Positions 1-6,234 of a stretch of 33,000 nt of DNA are shown here, piece after piece. Within the stretch, counting starts at the first letter, position 1, and every line of letters starts with the position of its first letter. The notes under the pieces were generated by a model. The model saw only the letters and a program-made list of their open reading frames with translations. It searched no databases and was not told where the DNA came from. Position numbers and translations under genes: made by a program. The DNA comes from CAZCAQ01 sp964496905. GTDB taxonomy: Bacteria; Patescibacteriota; WWE3; UBA101185; UBA10185. The stretch spans positions 1 to 33,000 of the forward strand of contig CAZCAQ010000010.1 in NCBI GenBank assembly GCA_964496905.1, read 5' to 3'.

Positions 1-15
1 CCCCTGCCAAAAAGA

Positions 16-1305
16 CTAGACTATATGCTCCGCAATAGCATATTCACCTGGAAAACCTCTGAAATTCACATTTCCGTTAGCATCTGATTTAACAACCATG
101 TTTGTTCCCCAATTTTCGTAAACTTTAGACACATAAGCAGCACCTGCGGGGGTTAGATCAAAGTTATCGTCTACTAAATCCACTTCCTTACCACGCCAAT
201 TGTTGTGAAAGCCCCAAACATAAATTCCTTTAACGCTTGGACACCCATAGAATACAGTAAAGGCATCCGCAACCCATTTTGCGTGCGCCTGCGTATCGTA
301 CTTAAAACTTTTAGGACTAATGTCAAACTCCGTAATTTTAATAGGTAAATCAAGCTCTGCAATTTTAGACAAACGATCATTTAAATCCACAATCGAGGGA
401 GCTTCACTCCAAAAGTGCCCCTGTAAACCAATACCCAAATGATCAAGCGGAAATCCTTCTTCTTCCAGCCGACTTTTTATGATGGTCATAAAATCAATGA
501 ATTTATCAATTTTGGGAATTCCATCTTCATCAACTGTGCCCGTTAAAATATTGTACTCATTAATGTATAAGCGAGTTTCGGGAGATAATTCGTGTGCTCG
601 TTTAATGTAATTTATGTAAAAATCCATTGTAGCTGGATCTTCAGGTGAAAATACTGTTTCCTTTGGCTCACCGCCTTCTTGCTTTGAAACAGGACGTAAT
701 GGTTCATTTAGTATGTCCCACTCTGGAATATCGGGGTATCTGGTTAGTACAGCCTCTAAATGTGCAAAAGCTGCATTTTTTATTTCTTCTGTTGAGGAAG
801 TTTCTAAAAAGCTTGGAATCCTGTGACGTCTATTCCAAAACAAACAATGACCCCTAAAATTCTTATATTGTAATTCGTCCTTTTTAACATACTCAATAAT
901 ACGATCTGTAATAGTCCAGTTTGGAACAGGACCATTTGCATTAATCGATGACCACTTTAATTGATTATCCGGAACAACCCCAGAAAAAAGTTTTTGTGCC
1001 ACCTCTAGGTACTTAGCTTGGTCAACTTGAGGAATTTCTTCAAATCCAGCTAGAATCTCAGCTTCGTATTGAGGGTAAGCTGCAGTCAGCTCATCTTTTG
1101 AGAATATGGGTGTAAAGGTAAAATTAGCGGCTGTACCAAATGGGTATTCGTGCCTGTGTAGTTGAACCTCATACTCAGTATTAGGTTTTAGTCCTTCAAA
1201 TGAAACTTCAGTTTTTCGAATTTGTTCTATTGTTTTTTCGGCTTCTTCAAGCACAACGCTTTCATTAACATCTTCGGGATTTGGAGGCGTATGAGCAGGT
1301 GACAT
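16..1305 (-). CDS. GH10 endo-1,4-beta-xylanase-like glycoside hydrolase
   Basis: Predicted retaining hydrolase of xylan-type beta-1,4 chains. From the ATG at 1305 it has 429 residues. GH10 marks: RGHCLFW at 151-157, WDILNEPL with putative acid/base Glu201, LYINEYN at 246-252, LGIGLQGHFW near 290-299, ITEFDIS with putative nucleophile Glu326, and VWGFHN near 363-368. An N-terminal strip (HEYPFGTAA near 52-60) and the C-terminal FRGFPGEY recall plant/fungal-type GH10 enzymes more than typical bacterial ones. The frame is open to a TTG at 1335, but that TTG lies in a -35 box (TTGGCT), with TATACT 17 bases on and 6 bases before ATG 1305, so the leaderless ATG is preferred. No signal peptide is visible, odd for a xylanase. 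Family confidence is high; substrate is inferred. Confidence 0.9.
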   Translation of the reverse strand: MSPAHTPPNPEDVNESVVLEEAEKTIEQIRKTEVSFEGLKPNTEYEVQLHRHEYPFGTAANFTFTPIFSKDELTAAYPQYEAEILAGFEEIPQVDQAKYLEVAQKLFSGVVPDNQLKWSSINANGPVPNWTITDRIIEYVKKDELQYKNFRGHCLFWNRRHRIPSFLETSSTEEIKNAAFAHLEAVLTRYPDIPEWDILNEPLRPVSKQEGGEPKETVFSPEDPATMDFYINYIKRAHELSPETRLYINEYNILTGTVDEDGIPKIDKFIDFMTIIKSRLEEEGFPLDHLGIGLQGHFWSEAPSIVDLNDRLSKIAELDLPIKITEFDISPKSFKYDTQAHAKWVADAFTVFYGCPSVKGIYVWGFHNNWRGKEVDLVDDNFDLTPAGAAYVSKVYENWGTNMVVKSDANGNVNFRGFPGEYAIAEHIV

Positions 1306-1311
1306 ATCAGA

Positions 1312-1340
1312 AGTATATATCGCGGTGAGGTGCAAGCCAA
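1312..1340 (-). promoter_or_regulatory. Leaderless promoter of the GH10 gene
   Basis: On the minus strand TTGGCT (1340-1335), 17-base spacer, TATACT (1317-1312), then 6 bases to ATG 1305. The geometry puts the transcription start at or next to the A of the start codon. Confidence 0.65.
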
Positions 1341-1361
1341 TCAGGTATAAAAAACTATAGG

Positions 1362-1389
1362 TTGACTTTTTCCTTTTTTAAACTATATT
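1362..1389 (+). promoter_or_regulatory. Promoter of the 74-codon small gene
   Basis: TTGACT (1362-1367), 16-base spacer, TATATT (1384-1389). It predicts a 5' leader of about 50 bases before the Shine-Dalgarno-led ATG at 1447. Confidence 0.5.
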
Positions 1390-1446
1390 TGTATTATCCC
1401 AAGCGACCTTTTGTTCGATGAAATACAGCATCCAAGGAGATGTACG

Positions 1447-1671
1447 ATGTTATTCAGTTATGTGGTGTTACTACCAAAAGCTAATAGCTTATCTGTTTCC
1501 AGGAGGGCAGCTTATAGGAAAGCTTCCCACGGCGACGTTGAACTTGATTCAGAACCCAAACCCGGAGGGTATGTCGATGTACCGGTATGTGGTTCTTTGA
1601 GGATTAGCAGAATACGACTCAAACCAGGTTCAACACCGACTCTGTACCTTGATGGTAAGTCATTAAGCTGA
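1447..1671 (+). CDS. Solitary small protein of unknown function (74 aa)
   Basis: I do not recognise this protein. A strong Shine-Dalgarno AAGGAG (1434-1439) sits 7 bases before ATG 1447, so this start is preferred to the upstream TTG at 1411. The product starts MLFSYVVLLPKANS, is rich in Arg and Ser, has a central EPKPGGYVDVPV stretch and ends DGKSLS. No transmembrane segment or known motif is seen. The gene stands alone: its own promoter at 1362-1389 and a T-tailed hairpin 12 bases after the stop make it monocistronic. It belongs to the set of orphan small Shine-Dalgarno-led genes scattered through this window. That it is translated is inferred from the ribosome site and the gene-like flanks. 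Confidence 0.6.
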   Translation: MLFSYVVLLPKANSLSVSRRAAYRKASHGDVELDSEPKPGGYVDVPVCGSLRISRIRLKPGSTPTLYLDGKSLS

Positions 1672-1683
1672 TTCGTTTAAAAG

Positions 1684-1721
1684 CGGATGTTTCTAGTTGT
1701 CTAAGAAATATCCGTTTTTTT
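1684..1721 (+). terminator. Intrinsic terminator of the 74-codon gene
   Basis: Arm CGGATGTTTCT (1684-1694) pairs with AGAAATATCCG (1704-1714) with one G-T wobble, followed by seven T. Confidence 0.85.
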
Positions 1722-1765
1722 CATGCGCATAGCCTACTCTCAAATCAAGTGATAAAATAAACTCC

Positions 1766-2251
1766 ATGGAAATAAAAGTTTTAGAAGACATTGGAACAGC
1801 CAAAAAAATTGGCGAATTTTTAACAGGTCCTTATGCATTTGAACAAACATGGGCTCCTAACGAAAAAGAATTTGTAGAACAAGCTCCGATTGAAAGTATG
1901 GGAAAGAAAAATCATAGATACTGGTATGTTGAAAATGACCAAAATGAAGTAATCGGAGCTATTGGTGTCAGGGAAAACAAGCTAGGAAGTGGCGGCTACG
2001 AAATGGATGAAGATTATATAGCTGTACACAAAGATTACAGAAATAAAGGACTCGCTTACAAATTGCTAACAGAAATGGAAAAGTTTGTTAAAGAAAACCA
2101 CGGCAGATACATTCACGTTTTAACTTGCGATATTCCCTCCTATGCTGCAGCACGCGCATTTTATGAAAAACATGGTTATACCAAAGTAGGCTATCTTCCC
2201 AATTATTTTGTAAAAGGCGAAGGTAGGATTGATTACTTTAAAGAGCTGTGA
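1766..2251 (+). CDS. GNAT-family N-acetyltransferase
   Basis: Acetyl-CoA-dependent N-acetyltransferase of unknown acceptor, 161 residues, a normal length for a single GNAT domain. The acetyl-CoA pyrophosphate-binding motif is YRNKGLA (91-97) following IAVHKD; the later AARAFYEKHGY is the usual GNAT motif B helix and strand. There is no signal peptide, so it is probably cytoplasmic. TAAAAT (1753-1758) ends 7 bases before ATG 1766, so the mRNA is probably leaderless; no Shine-Dalgarno is seen. It is a single-gene unit between two hairpin terminators. Family assignment is confident, substrate unknown. Confidence 0.88.
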   Translation: MEIKVLEDIGTAKKIGEFLTGPYAFEQTWAPNEKEFVEQAPIESMGKKNHRYWYVENDQNEVIGAIGVRENKLGSGGYEMDEDYIAVHKDYRNKGLAYKLLTEMEKFVKENHGRYIHVLTCDIPSYAAARAFYEKHGYTKVGYLPNYFVKGEGRIDYFKEL

Positions 2252-2276
2252 CTTATTTGGCATCTCAGGTTTAATA

Positions 2277-2313
2277 TAAAAAAAAACGTCAGCTCGGGGA
2301 TAGCTAACGTTTT
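2277..2313 (-). terminator. Intrinsic terminator, mainly minus-strand
   Basis: Arms AACGTCAGCT (2285-2294) and AGCTAACGTT (2302-2311). Read on the minus strand the hairpin is followed by an unbroken run of T (the A run at 2277-2286). On the plus strand only four T follow, so it may weakly serve the GNAT gene too. It implies a minus-strand transcript entering from about 2480. Confidence 0.8.
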
Positions 2314-2331
2314 GCAACTATCTAGAACCAT

Positions 2332-2443
2332 CTAACCATTGTATCTGTACTTGTTTTCCTCACCAGGCAGTCGAGCTCTCTGTAAAGAAACAAGTCCGCT
2401 TTTTACATGCGGCGTCTTTAGCCGAAAGATTTTTACCACTCAT
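2332..2443 (-). other. Minus-strand micro-transcript with two overlapping tiny reading frames
   Basis: This minus-strand stretch lies between a promoter-like pair (TTGAAT, 17 bases, TAATAT, near 2515-2487) and the strong terminator at 2277-2313. Two tiny frames fit. ATG 2443 encodes 27 residues (MSGKNLSAKDAACKKRT...) to a TGA at 2360. GTG 2439 in another frame encodes 35 residues (MVKIFRLKTPHVKSGL...) ending RYNG at a TAG, 2332. Neither has a good ribosome site. It may be a micro-gene, a frameshifted remnant of one, or a non-coding RNA. I rely mainly on the terminator to say something is transcribed here. Confidence 0.3.
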
Positions 2444-2528
2444 TGTTGTTTGTCTCTAGTTATAGATTGGGTTTATGCTAAAACGAATATTACTACAGAG
2501 AATCAGATAATTCAAAAAAACTGTGTTA

Positions 2529-3002
2529 TTAAAAGTCAATTTTCACGCGTGCATCATAATCTTTGCTCACATCTGTCACCCACACACTCGCCAACTCAAT
2601 TTTGTAAAACCTATATTTGTACAATCTGAAAAAACGCCTAAATTCGCGCAAATTGGTCAATGTCCCGTAAGGCCAGTTTCTACCAAAATAAAGCTTAAAG
2701 ACAGCTGCAGCCTTACTTTTTGGAAGTTGGATCACTTTTCCTTCAAACTGAACTCCTCTTCCTTCTCCAAAGGCCTGTTGTGAATTAAATATTGCTCCTG
2801 AAACCTCAGGTTTTTTGGTAATACTCTTAATATGTGTAGAACTAGGGAGCGACATAAAGTACAAGTTGTGCCTTTTGTCATATGCATAAGCTACAGGAGC
2901 TACCCAAGGCATACCATTGTCACCTACTGTTCCCAAGCTTAAATATTGATTTTCTTTGATTATATTCGTTACTAACGCCAATGCTTTGTCAGCCTTTTTC
3001 AT
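2529..3002 (-). CDS. PNPOx-like flavin-binding split-barrel protein
   Basis: 157 residues resembling the pyridoxamine 5'-phosphate oxidase-like FMN-binding split barrel. Visible marks are the opening strands LSLGTVGDNGMPWVAPVAY (about 21-39), LYFMSLPSSTHIKSI (a phosphate-contact strand with S and H/K), VSGAIF, and FEGKVIQL near 106-113. Known members bind FMN, F420 or haem; which applies here cannot be told. The minus-strand promoter is TTGCTA, 17 bases, TAGACT, then 6 bases to ATG 3002, so the mRNA should be leaderless. It is divergent from the TrmB-type regulator and its -35 box is only a few bases from that gene's palindromic operator, so it may be controlled by that regulator (inference). 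Confidence 0.82.
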   Translation of the reverse strand: MKKADKALALVTNIIKENQYLSLGTVGDNGMPWVAPVAYAYDKRHNLYFMSLPSSTHIKSITKKPEVSGAIFNSQQAFGEGRGVQFEGKVIQLPKSKAAAVFKLYFGRNWPYGTLTNLREFRRFFRLYKYRFYKIELASVWVTDVSKDYDARVKIDF

Positions 3003-3008
3003 ATAGCC

Positions 3009-3037
3009 AGTCTACAAGCGCATTTGACTGATAGCAA
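3009..3037 (-). promoter_or_regulatory. Leaderless promoter of the PNPOx-like gene
   Basis: Minus strand: TTGCTA (3037-3032), 17 bases, TAGACT (3014-3009), 6 bases, ATG 3002. Confidence 0.6.
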
Positions 3038-3053
3038 AATGTTGTGCAAAAAT
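3024..3053 (+). promoter_or_regulatory. Probable promoter of the TrmB-type regulator
   Basis: TTGACT (3024-3029), 18 bases, AAAAAT (3048-3053), 7 bases to ATG 3061. The -10 is weak but lies inside the palindrome at 3042-3060, which suits a repressed, leaderless promoter. Confidence 0.45.
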
Positions 3054-3060
3054 TGCACAA
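3042..3060 (+). promoter_or_regulatory. Perfect palindromic operator abutting the regulator start codon
   Basis: TTGTGCAA (3042-3049), 3-base AAA, TTGCACAA (3053-3060), with ATG beginning at 3061. Perfect 8-base arms next to a transcription-factor gene are the usual form of an autoregulatory operator. It also lies 4 bases upstream of the divergent -35 box. Confidence 0.75.
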
Positions 3061-3873
3061 ATGAAAATAATCGAAGACTTTCTACTAAATTTGGGGTTTA
3101 CTCACAATGAAATTGCAATTTATACAGTACTTTCAGCGCACGGTCCCCTCACCCTACTTGAAACTGCCCGAAAAACAAAAATCGAACGCACAAAGCTTTA
3201 CAGGCTTGTAGATGAGCTTATTGAAAAAGGCATTATTGAAGAAATTCCTCAATATAAACGTAAAACAATTAGAGCCACAAGTATTTCTACAATCGAAATG
3301 CTAGTAAAAGATCAACAAATTAAAAGCGAACTGTTAGCAAAAACATTTCCTACTTTTTTGACGGCTTTGCAAAAATTTCAGCCAAATATTTCCAAAAATA
3401 ATGTGGTTTACTATCACGGACAAGAGGGATTACGCCAAATGGCATGGCATATTTTGCGTACAAAAGGCTTGTATTACACGTATTCGTATCGTTTTTGGGA
3501 CGAAATTTTAGGTGAAAAATTTACTCTTAGTTTGAACGAAGAAATGGTTGCAAGAAATATGAAAGTCCATGACATTTATTCAGATCAATACTTTGAATAT
3601 AAAGCAGAGTGGCTTAAAAACCATGGACATAAACCCAAAGGAGATTGGAGTTTTTGGCGATCTCGCTACATTTCCGAGAAAATACTTAAAGTTGATCAAA
3701 ATATTGATGTTTACAATGACGTGGTTGCTTACTATCACTGGGAAGGCAATGAAACGTTTGGTGTGGAGATCTACAATGAGCGTGTAGCGACTTTTCACAA
3801 ACAAATGCACAATATCGTGTGGAAGATGGCAAAGCCTGTTGGGCACTTTGATTGGGCTAAGGAGTGGGAATAA
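3061..3873 (+). CDS. TrmB-type winged-helix transcriptional regulator
   Basis: 270 residues. The first 70 or so form a winged helix of TrmB type: LLNLGFTHNEIAIYTVL, then LTLLETARKTKIERTKLYRLVDELIEKG (recognition helix TKLYRLVDEL) and a basic wing EIPQYKRKTIRA. A helical linker (80-120) leads to a C-terminal domain (123-270) that begins VVYYHGQEGL and may be the effector-sensing part; I cannot name its ligand. The gene starts directly after a perfect palindrome, its likely binding site, pointing to autoregulation and perhaps control of the divergent flavoprotein gene. There is no Shine-Dalgarno. Transcription ends at a bidirectional hairpin just after the stop. Confidence 0.85.
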   Translation: MKIIEDFLLNLGFTHNEIAIYTVLSAHGPLTLLETARKTKIERTKLYRLVDELIEKGIIEEIPQYKRKTIRATSISTIEMLVKDQQIKSELLAKTFPTFLTALQKFQPNISKNNVVYYHGQEGLRQMAWHILRTKGLYYTYSYRFWDEILGEKFTLSLNEEMVARNMKVHDIYSDQYFEYKAEWLKNHGHKPKGDWSFWRSRYISEKILKVDQNIDVYNDVVAYYHWEGNETFGVEIYNERVATFHKQMHNIVWKMAKPVGHFDWAKEWE

Positions 3874-3876
3874 AAA

Positions 3877-3910
3877 AAGGATAGTTACCAAGTTTGGCGA
3901 CTATCCTTAT
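3877..3910. terminator. Bidirectional terminator
   Basis: AGGATAGT (3878 on) pairs with ACTATCCT (ending near 3907), loop about 13 bases. The minus-strand reading is followed by seven T, the plus-strand reading by TTATT. It closes the regulator gene and any minus-strand unit coming from 4084. Confidence 0.8.
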
Positions 3911-3937
3911 TGGAAAATAGCAGGCGTCCGGTTGTGA

Positions 3938-4084
3938 TTATTTCATAACAGGTGCGTACTGATACTTTCCACCGCTGTGCGCAGCATTACCTCCATTGAC
4001 TAACATGTTGAGACTTGTGCGCACCTCTGTCTCCGGCACATTTGTCCACTTCAAAGCACTCCATGCCTTAGCAAGATCTTGCAC
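3938..4084 (-). CDS. Possible small protein or gene remnant (48 codons)
   Basis: An open frame on the minus strand encodes about 48 residues from a GTG at 4084 (VQDLAKAWSALKWTNVPE... to ...YQYAPVMK). The frame continues five codons upstream to a TAA without an ATG, and no Shine-Dalgarno or good -10 is visible. The composition (Trp, balanced charge) looks protein-like, and it runs into the minus face of the hairpin at 3877-3910. It could be a leaderless micro-gene, or the surviving 3' end of a decayed gene. No family recognised. Confidence 0.3.
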   Translation of the reverse strand: MQDLAKAWSALKWTNVPETEVRTSLNMLVNGGNAAHSGGKYQYAPVMK

Positions 4085-4130
4085 TTGATTAGTAATGTAT
4101 TATTTCTTTACCAATTAAGTTATTCGTTAG

Positions 4131-4170
4131 AAAAAGCAACCCAAATATCGTTTTACGATCTTAGGTTGCT
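4131..4170 (-). terminator. Intrinsic terminator of the small winged-helix gene
   Basis: On the minus strand AGCAACC (4170-4164) pairs with GGTTGCT (4141-4135), with an inner GATCGT/ACGAT stem, then a T run (A run 4131-4135). Confidence 0.82.
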
Positions 4171-4200
4171 ATAAGGAGTTACCAGACTGAGCTTAGGCAC

Positions 4201-4413
4201 TCACCGTCTTAAGCGATAAACCTTGATGTAAGAAGAGTCGATCTCGCCATCATTGACTAGGTCATCAAGAATTTTAAGAACAGCCGATTTCTTGACACCA
4301 TTAAATCCGTTTACACTAAGTATATCCATGATCACGGTTATTGTTGGCGCTGGAATACGCGCCGTAGCTGCTTTTACCGCCTCCCGAAGTTCAGCCCTTC
4401 TTTTTGCATTCAT
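4201..4413 (-). CDS. Small winged-helix-like protein (70 aa)
   Basis: I recognise no named family, but the predicted pattern suits a small winged helix: helix TITVIMDILSVNG, helix KKSAVLKILDDLVNDGEI, then a two-strand wing SSYIKVYRLRR. The N-terminus is basic (MNAKRRAELREA). ATG 4413 is chosen over ATG 4425 because GGAG lies 6 bases before it and because the paralogous reading frame at 10559 starts at the same point. That paralogue shares ARxPAP, the DIL/LLI helix, the LxxLVNxG helix and the wing. A possible promoter (TTGGAA about 18 bases before TAATAA) lies upstream, and a T-tailed hairpin lies downstream: a solitary gene. A DNA-binding role is inferred. Confidence 0.68.
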   Translation of the reverse strand: MNAKRRAELREAVKAATARIPAPTITVIMDILSVNGFNGVKKSAVLKILDDLVNDGEIDSSYIKVYRLRR

Positions 4414-4514
4414 TGCTTTCTCCATAGCTTATTAAGATTTACACCACAATTTTTCCAATAATAGCACAGTAAGAACCACGGAATCTTCAAATTGTTGAGT
4501 AAAAACAGAATAAT

Positions 4515-4934
4515 TTAAGCCAATAGCGACAAAAAATAGACACACCAAGGTGTCAATTGTAAAACCTTAAGCTCAGAAGCATCAGCAAAATGGACTTCTT
4601 TTTGTTCAGTTGGCGCCAGATTACCTACTACAGAGCACTCATAACAAACAGCTAAACCAGGAATATCACTAGTGCACTGGGGATATCTACGTACTTTGTC
4701 ATGGTGGTAAACACCAAGCAGTTTTAACTCAGTAACCTGTACACCAAGTTCTTCCAGTACTTCACGCTTTATGCATTCTTCTGGAGTTTCACCATCTTCA
4801 AGTTTACCTCCTGGAAAATCCCAATATCCTGGGTAAGGCTTACGCTGGGACATGGAGTGCTTTCCAACAAGGATTTTTCCTTCAGCGTTTTTAATTATCG
4901 CGACACAATACGGTAGCACCATGTAATAAGCCAT
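4515..4934 (-). CDS. NUDIX hydrolase
   Basis: Metal-dependent hydrolase of nucleoside-diphosphate-linked compounds; the substrate cannot be set, though MutT-like sanitising is possible. 139 residues. The NUDIX box occupies 43-65 with all key positions: Gly43, Glu49 in GETPEEC and the REVLEELGV tail (57-65) with the metal-binding glutamates. It is preceded by WDFPGG. Residues about 66-139 finish the alpha/beta/alpha fold. TATACT lies 11 bases before ATG 4934, so the 5' leader is at most a few bases, and no Shine-Dalgarno is visible. It is a single-gene unit. Confidence 0.9.
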   Translation of the reverse strand: MAYYMVLPYCVAIIKNAEGKILVGKHSMSQRKPYPGYWDFPGGKLEDGETPEECIKREVLEELGVQVTELKLLGVYHHDKVRRYPQCTSDIPGLAVCYECSVVGNLAPTEQKEVHFADASELKVLQLTPWCVYFLSLLA

Positions 4935-4970
4935 GCGGAAATGGTAGTATAAAATGTTTTGTGTAGCAAT

Positions 4971-4999
4971 TAGACAAAGCTACCCCTATAGGTTAAACT
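4971..4999 (+). promoter_or_regulatory. Promoter of the 72-codon small gene
   Basis: TAGACA (4971-4976), 17 bases, TAAACT (4994-4999). Gives a leader of about 45 bases before ATG 5051. Confidence 0.5.
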
Positions 5000-5050
5000 A
5001 GCAACAATAGTTTGCAGTCGCAATTTAGAACCTGAGGTGAAAATAAGAGA

Positions 5051-5269
5051 ATGGACGCAAAGCAACAAGTACTGAATTATTTAAGTGCCAATTACCCTGC
5101 CATATATGAGGCACTAAAGGATGTGCATCCGAACTTTGTTGAGACCGAAAATGGGACCCAAGTGAAATTTGAATACCAGCCTAAGGCTGAAGGTAAGACG
5201 CGTGTCGTTACCTACCTGGTTAATCCGTCGAATGTCTCGGCAAGTGTACAACTCATAAGAATTGACTAA
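5051..5269 (+). CDS. Solitary small protein of unknown function (72 aa)
   Basis: Not recognised. Starts MDAKQQVLNYLSANYP and ends VQLIRID. The first 25 residues look like one amphipathic helix, the rest (VKFEYQP, TRVVTYLVNP, SASVQLIRI) like three beta strands, so a small alpha+beta domain is plausible. A GAGGTGA Shine-Dalgarno-like run (5034-5040) precedes the ATG by 10 bases. Its own promoter (4971-4999) and a very strong hairpin terminator make it monocistronic. No membrane segment or signal peptide. It is one of the solitary small genes of this window. Confidence 0.65.
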   Translation: MDAKQQVLNYLSANYPAIYEALKDVHPNFVETENGTQVKFEYQPKAEGKTRVVTYLVNPSNVSASVQLIRID

Positions 5270-5281
5270 ACCTAAACCTCC

Positions 5282-5327
5282 GTGGATCGAGAAGAACTCC
5301 CCTTCAACTCGATCCACACCATTTTTT
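5282..5327 (+). terminator. Intrinsic terminator of the 72-codon gene
   Basis: Perfect 10-base arms GTGGATCGAG (5282-5291) and CTCGATCCAC (5308-5317), then CCA and six T. Confidence 0.88.
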
Positions 5328-5376
5328 ATAAACTTTCACTCTATAAAAACATTCAAACACACTGTAAAATCCACAA

Positions 5377-6234
5377 ATGACCGACAACGAGAACTATCAT
5401 CAACATACTTTACAATACGAAAAGCATCTAAAAGCTTTTATTGAGGAAAAATACGCGCTTAACATTAGTAAATTAACCGTTTTAAGCTGGGGTTATACTA
5501 CAACAGCGTATTATATAGAAAGCGATAAAGGCAAATTTATTGCAAGACTTTCTCCTTTTAGCAAAGAAAAGCAAGCAGGTCTGACCAAAGATGTAAGTGT
5601 GTCACACATTCTAAAAGAATATCTGCCAATTCCAACTTATCTTAATGCGCGCGACGGCAACTTTTTACTTGGGTACACTGACTATAACTCTAAAAAAAGC
5701 TTGCTGCGGATTTCTGACTTTAGTGAGGGCATGACTGCGCTGGATATAACAATGGAAAATGTAGAAGATATGGCCAGGTTTTTAAACTTACTTCACTTTG
5801 GGCTAGCAGAACGTGTTATTACTGAGCTTAGAAAAGTACTTAATGCCCACGATGGCGTTTTTTTACACGGCGACTTAACGCCAACAAACACAATTATTTC
5901 ACACGGCAAAATTGTGAGGTATGTAGATTTTGAGCATGCTTTTTTTGGGCCTGTTGAATACGACTTGGCACGCACCGCGGTTTTTTCGTGGTTTTTGTTA
6001 AGTGAATTAAGTTTTGAAGAACTCACTCAAAATATTGCAAAAAGCTATGAAGCAAGTTTTGAGCAAGAAAAGTATCTCGAATTTGCAAAACTTCATTTAA
6101 ACACGCATTTTGAAAACATCAAAAAACACAAATCTGACTATGAAGATCCTACGAAATTTAGTCATGATTTGGCATTTGCGGAAAAGATGCTTTCTCTCTT
6201 TACTGCCTACTTAAAGTCTAAAGGATTGTCCTGA
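5377..6234 (+). CDS. Aminoglycoside phosphotransferase-fold small-molecule kinase
   Basis: 285 residues of the APH/choline kinase/homoserine kinase II superfamily, which moves the ATP gamma-phosphate to a hydroxyl of a small molecule. Catalytic loop HGDLTPTN (164-171: His164, Asp166, Asn171) and metal-binding DFE (184-186) in YVDFEHAFFG are intact. The N-terminal lobe has the strand pair KLTVLSWGYTT...YYIES and KFIARLSP with a candidate ATP-binding Lys or Arg. Substrate unknown; a housekeeping homoserine- or choline-type kinase is more likely than drug resistance. TAAAAT (5365-5370) ends 6 bases before ATG 5377, so the mRNA is leaderless. Its last 28 bases overlap the convergent thymidylate synthase fusion gene. 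Confidence 0.85.
   Translation: MTDNENYHQHTLQYEKHLKAFIEEKYALNISKLTVLSWGYTTTAYYIESDKGKFIARLSPFSKEKQAGLTKDVSVSHILKEYLPIPTYLNARDGNFLLGYTDYNSKKSLLRISDFSEGMTALDITMENVEDMARFLNLLHFGLAERVITELRKVLNAHDGVFLHGDLTPTNTIISHGKIVRYVDFEHAFFGPVEYDLARTAVFSWFLLSELSFEELTQNIAKSYEASFEQEKYLEFAKLHLNTHFENIKKHKSDYEDPTKFSHDLAFAEKMLSLFTAYLKSKGLS

Noticed and set aside
2339..2629. 96-codon plus-strand frame after the GNAT gene
   Set aside because: No Shine-Dalgarno or suitable -10 box, Cys/Ser-rich random-looking sequence, and it runs into the opposite strand of the flavoprotein gene.
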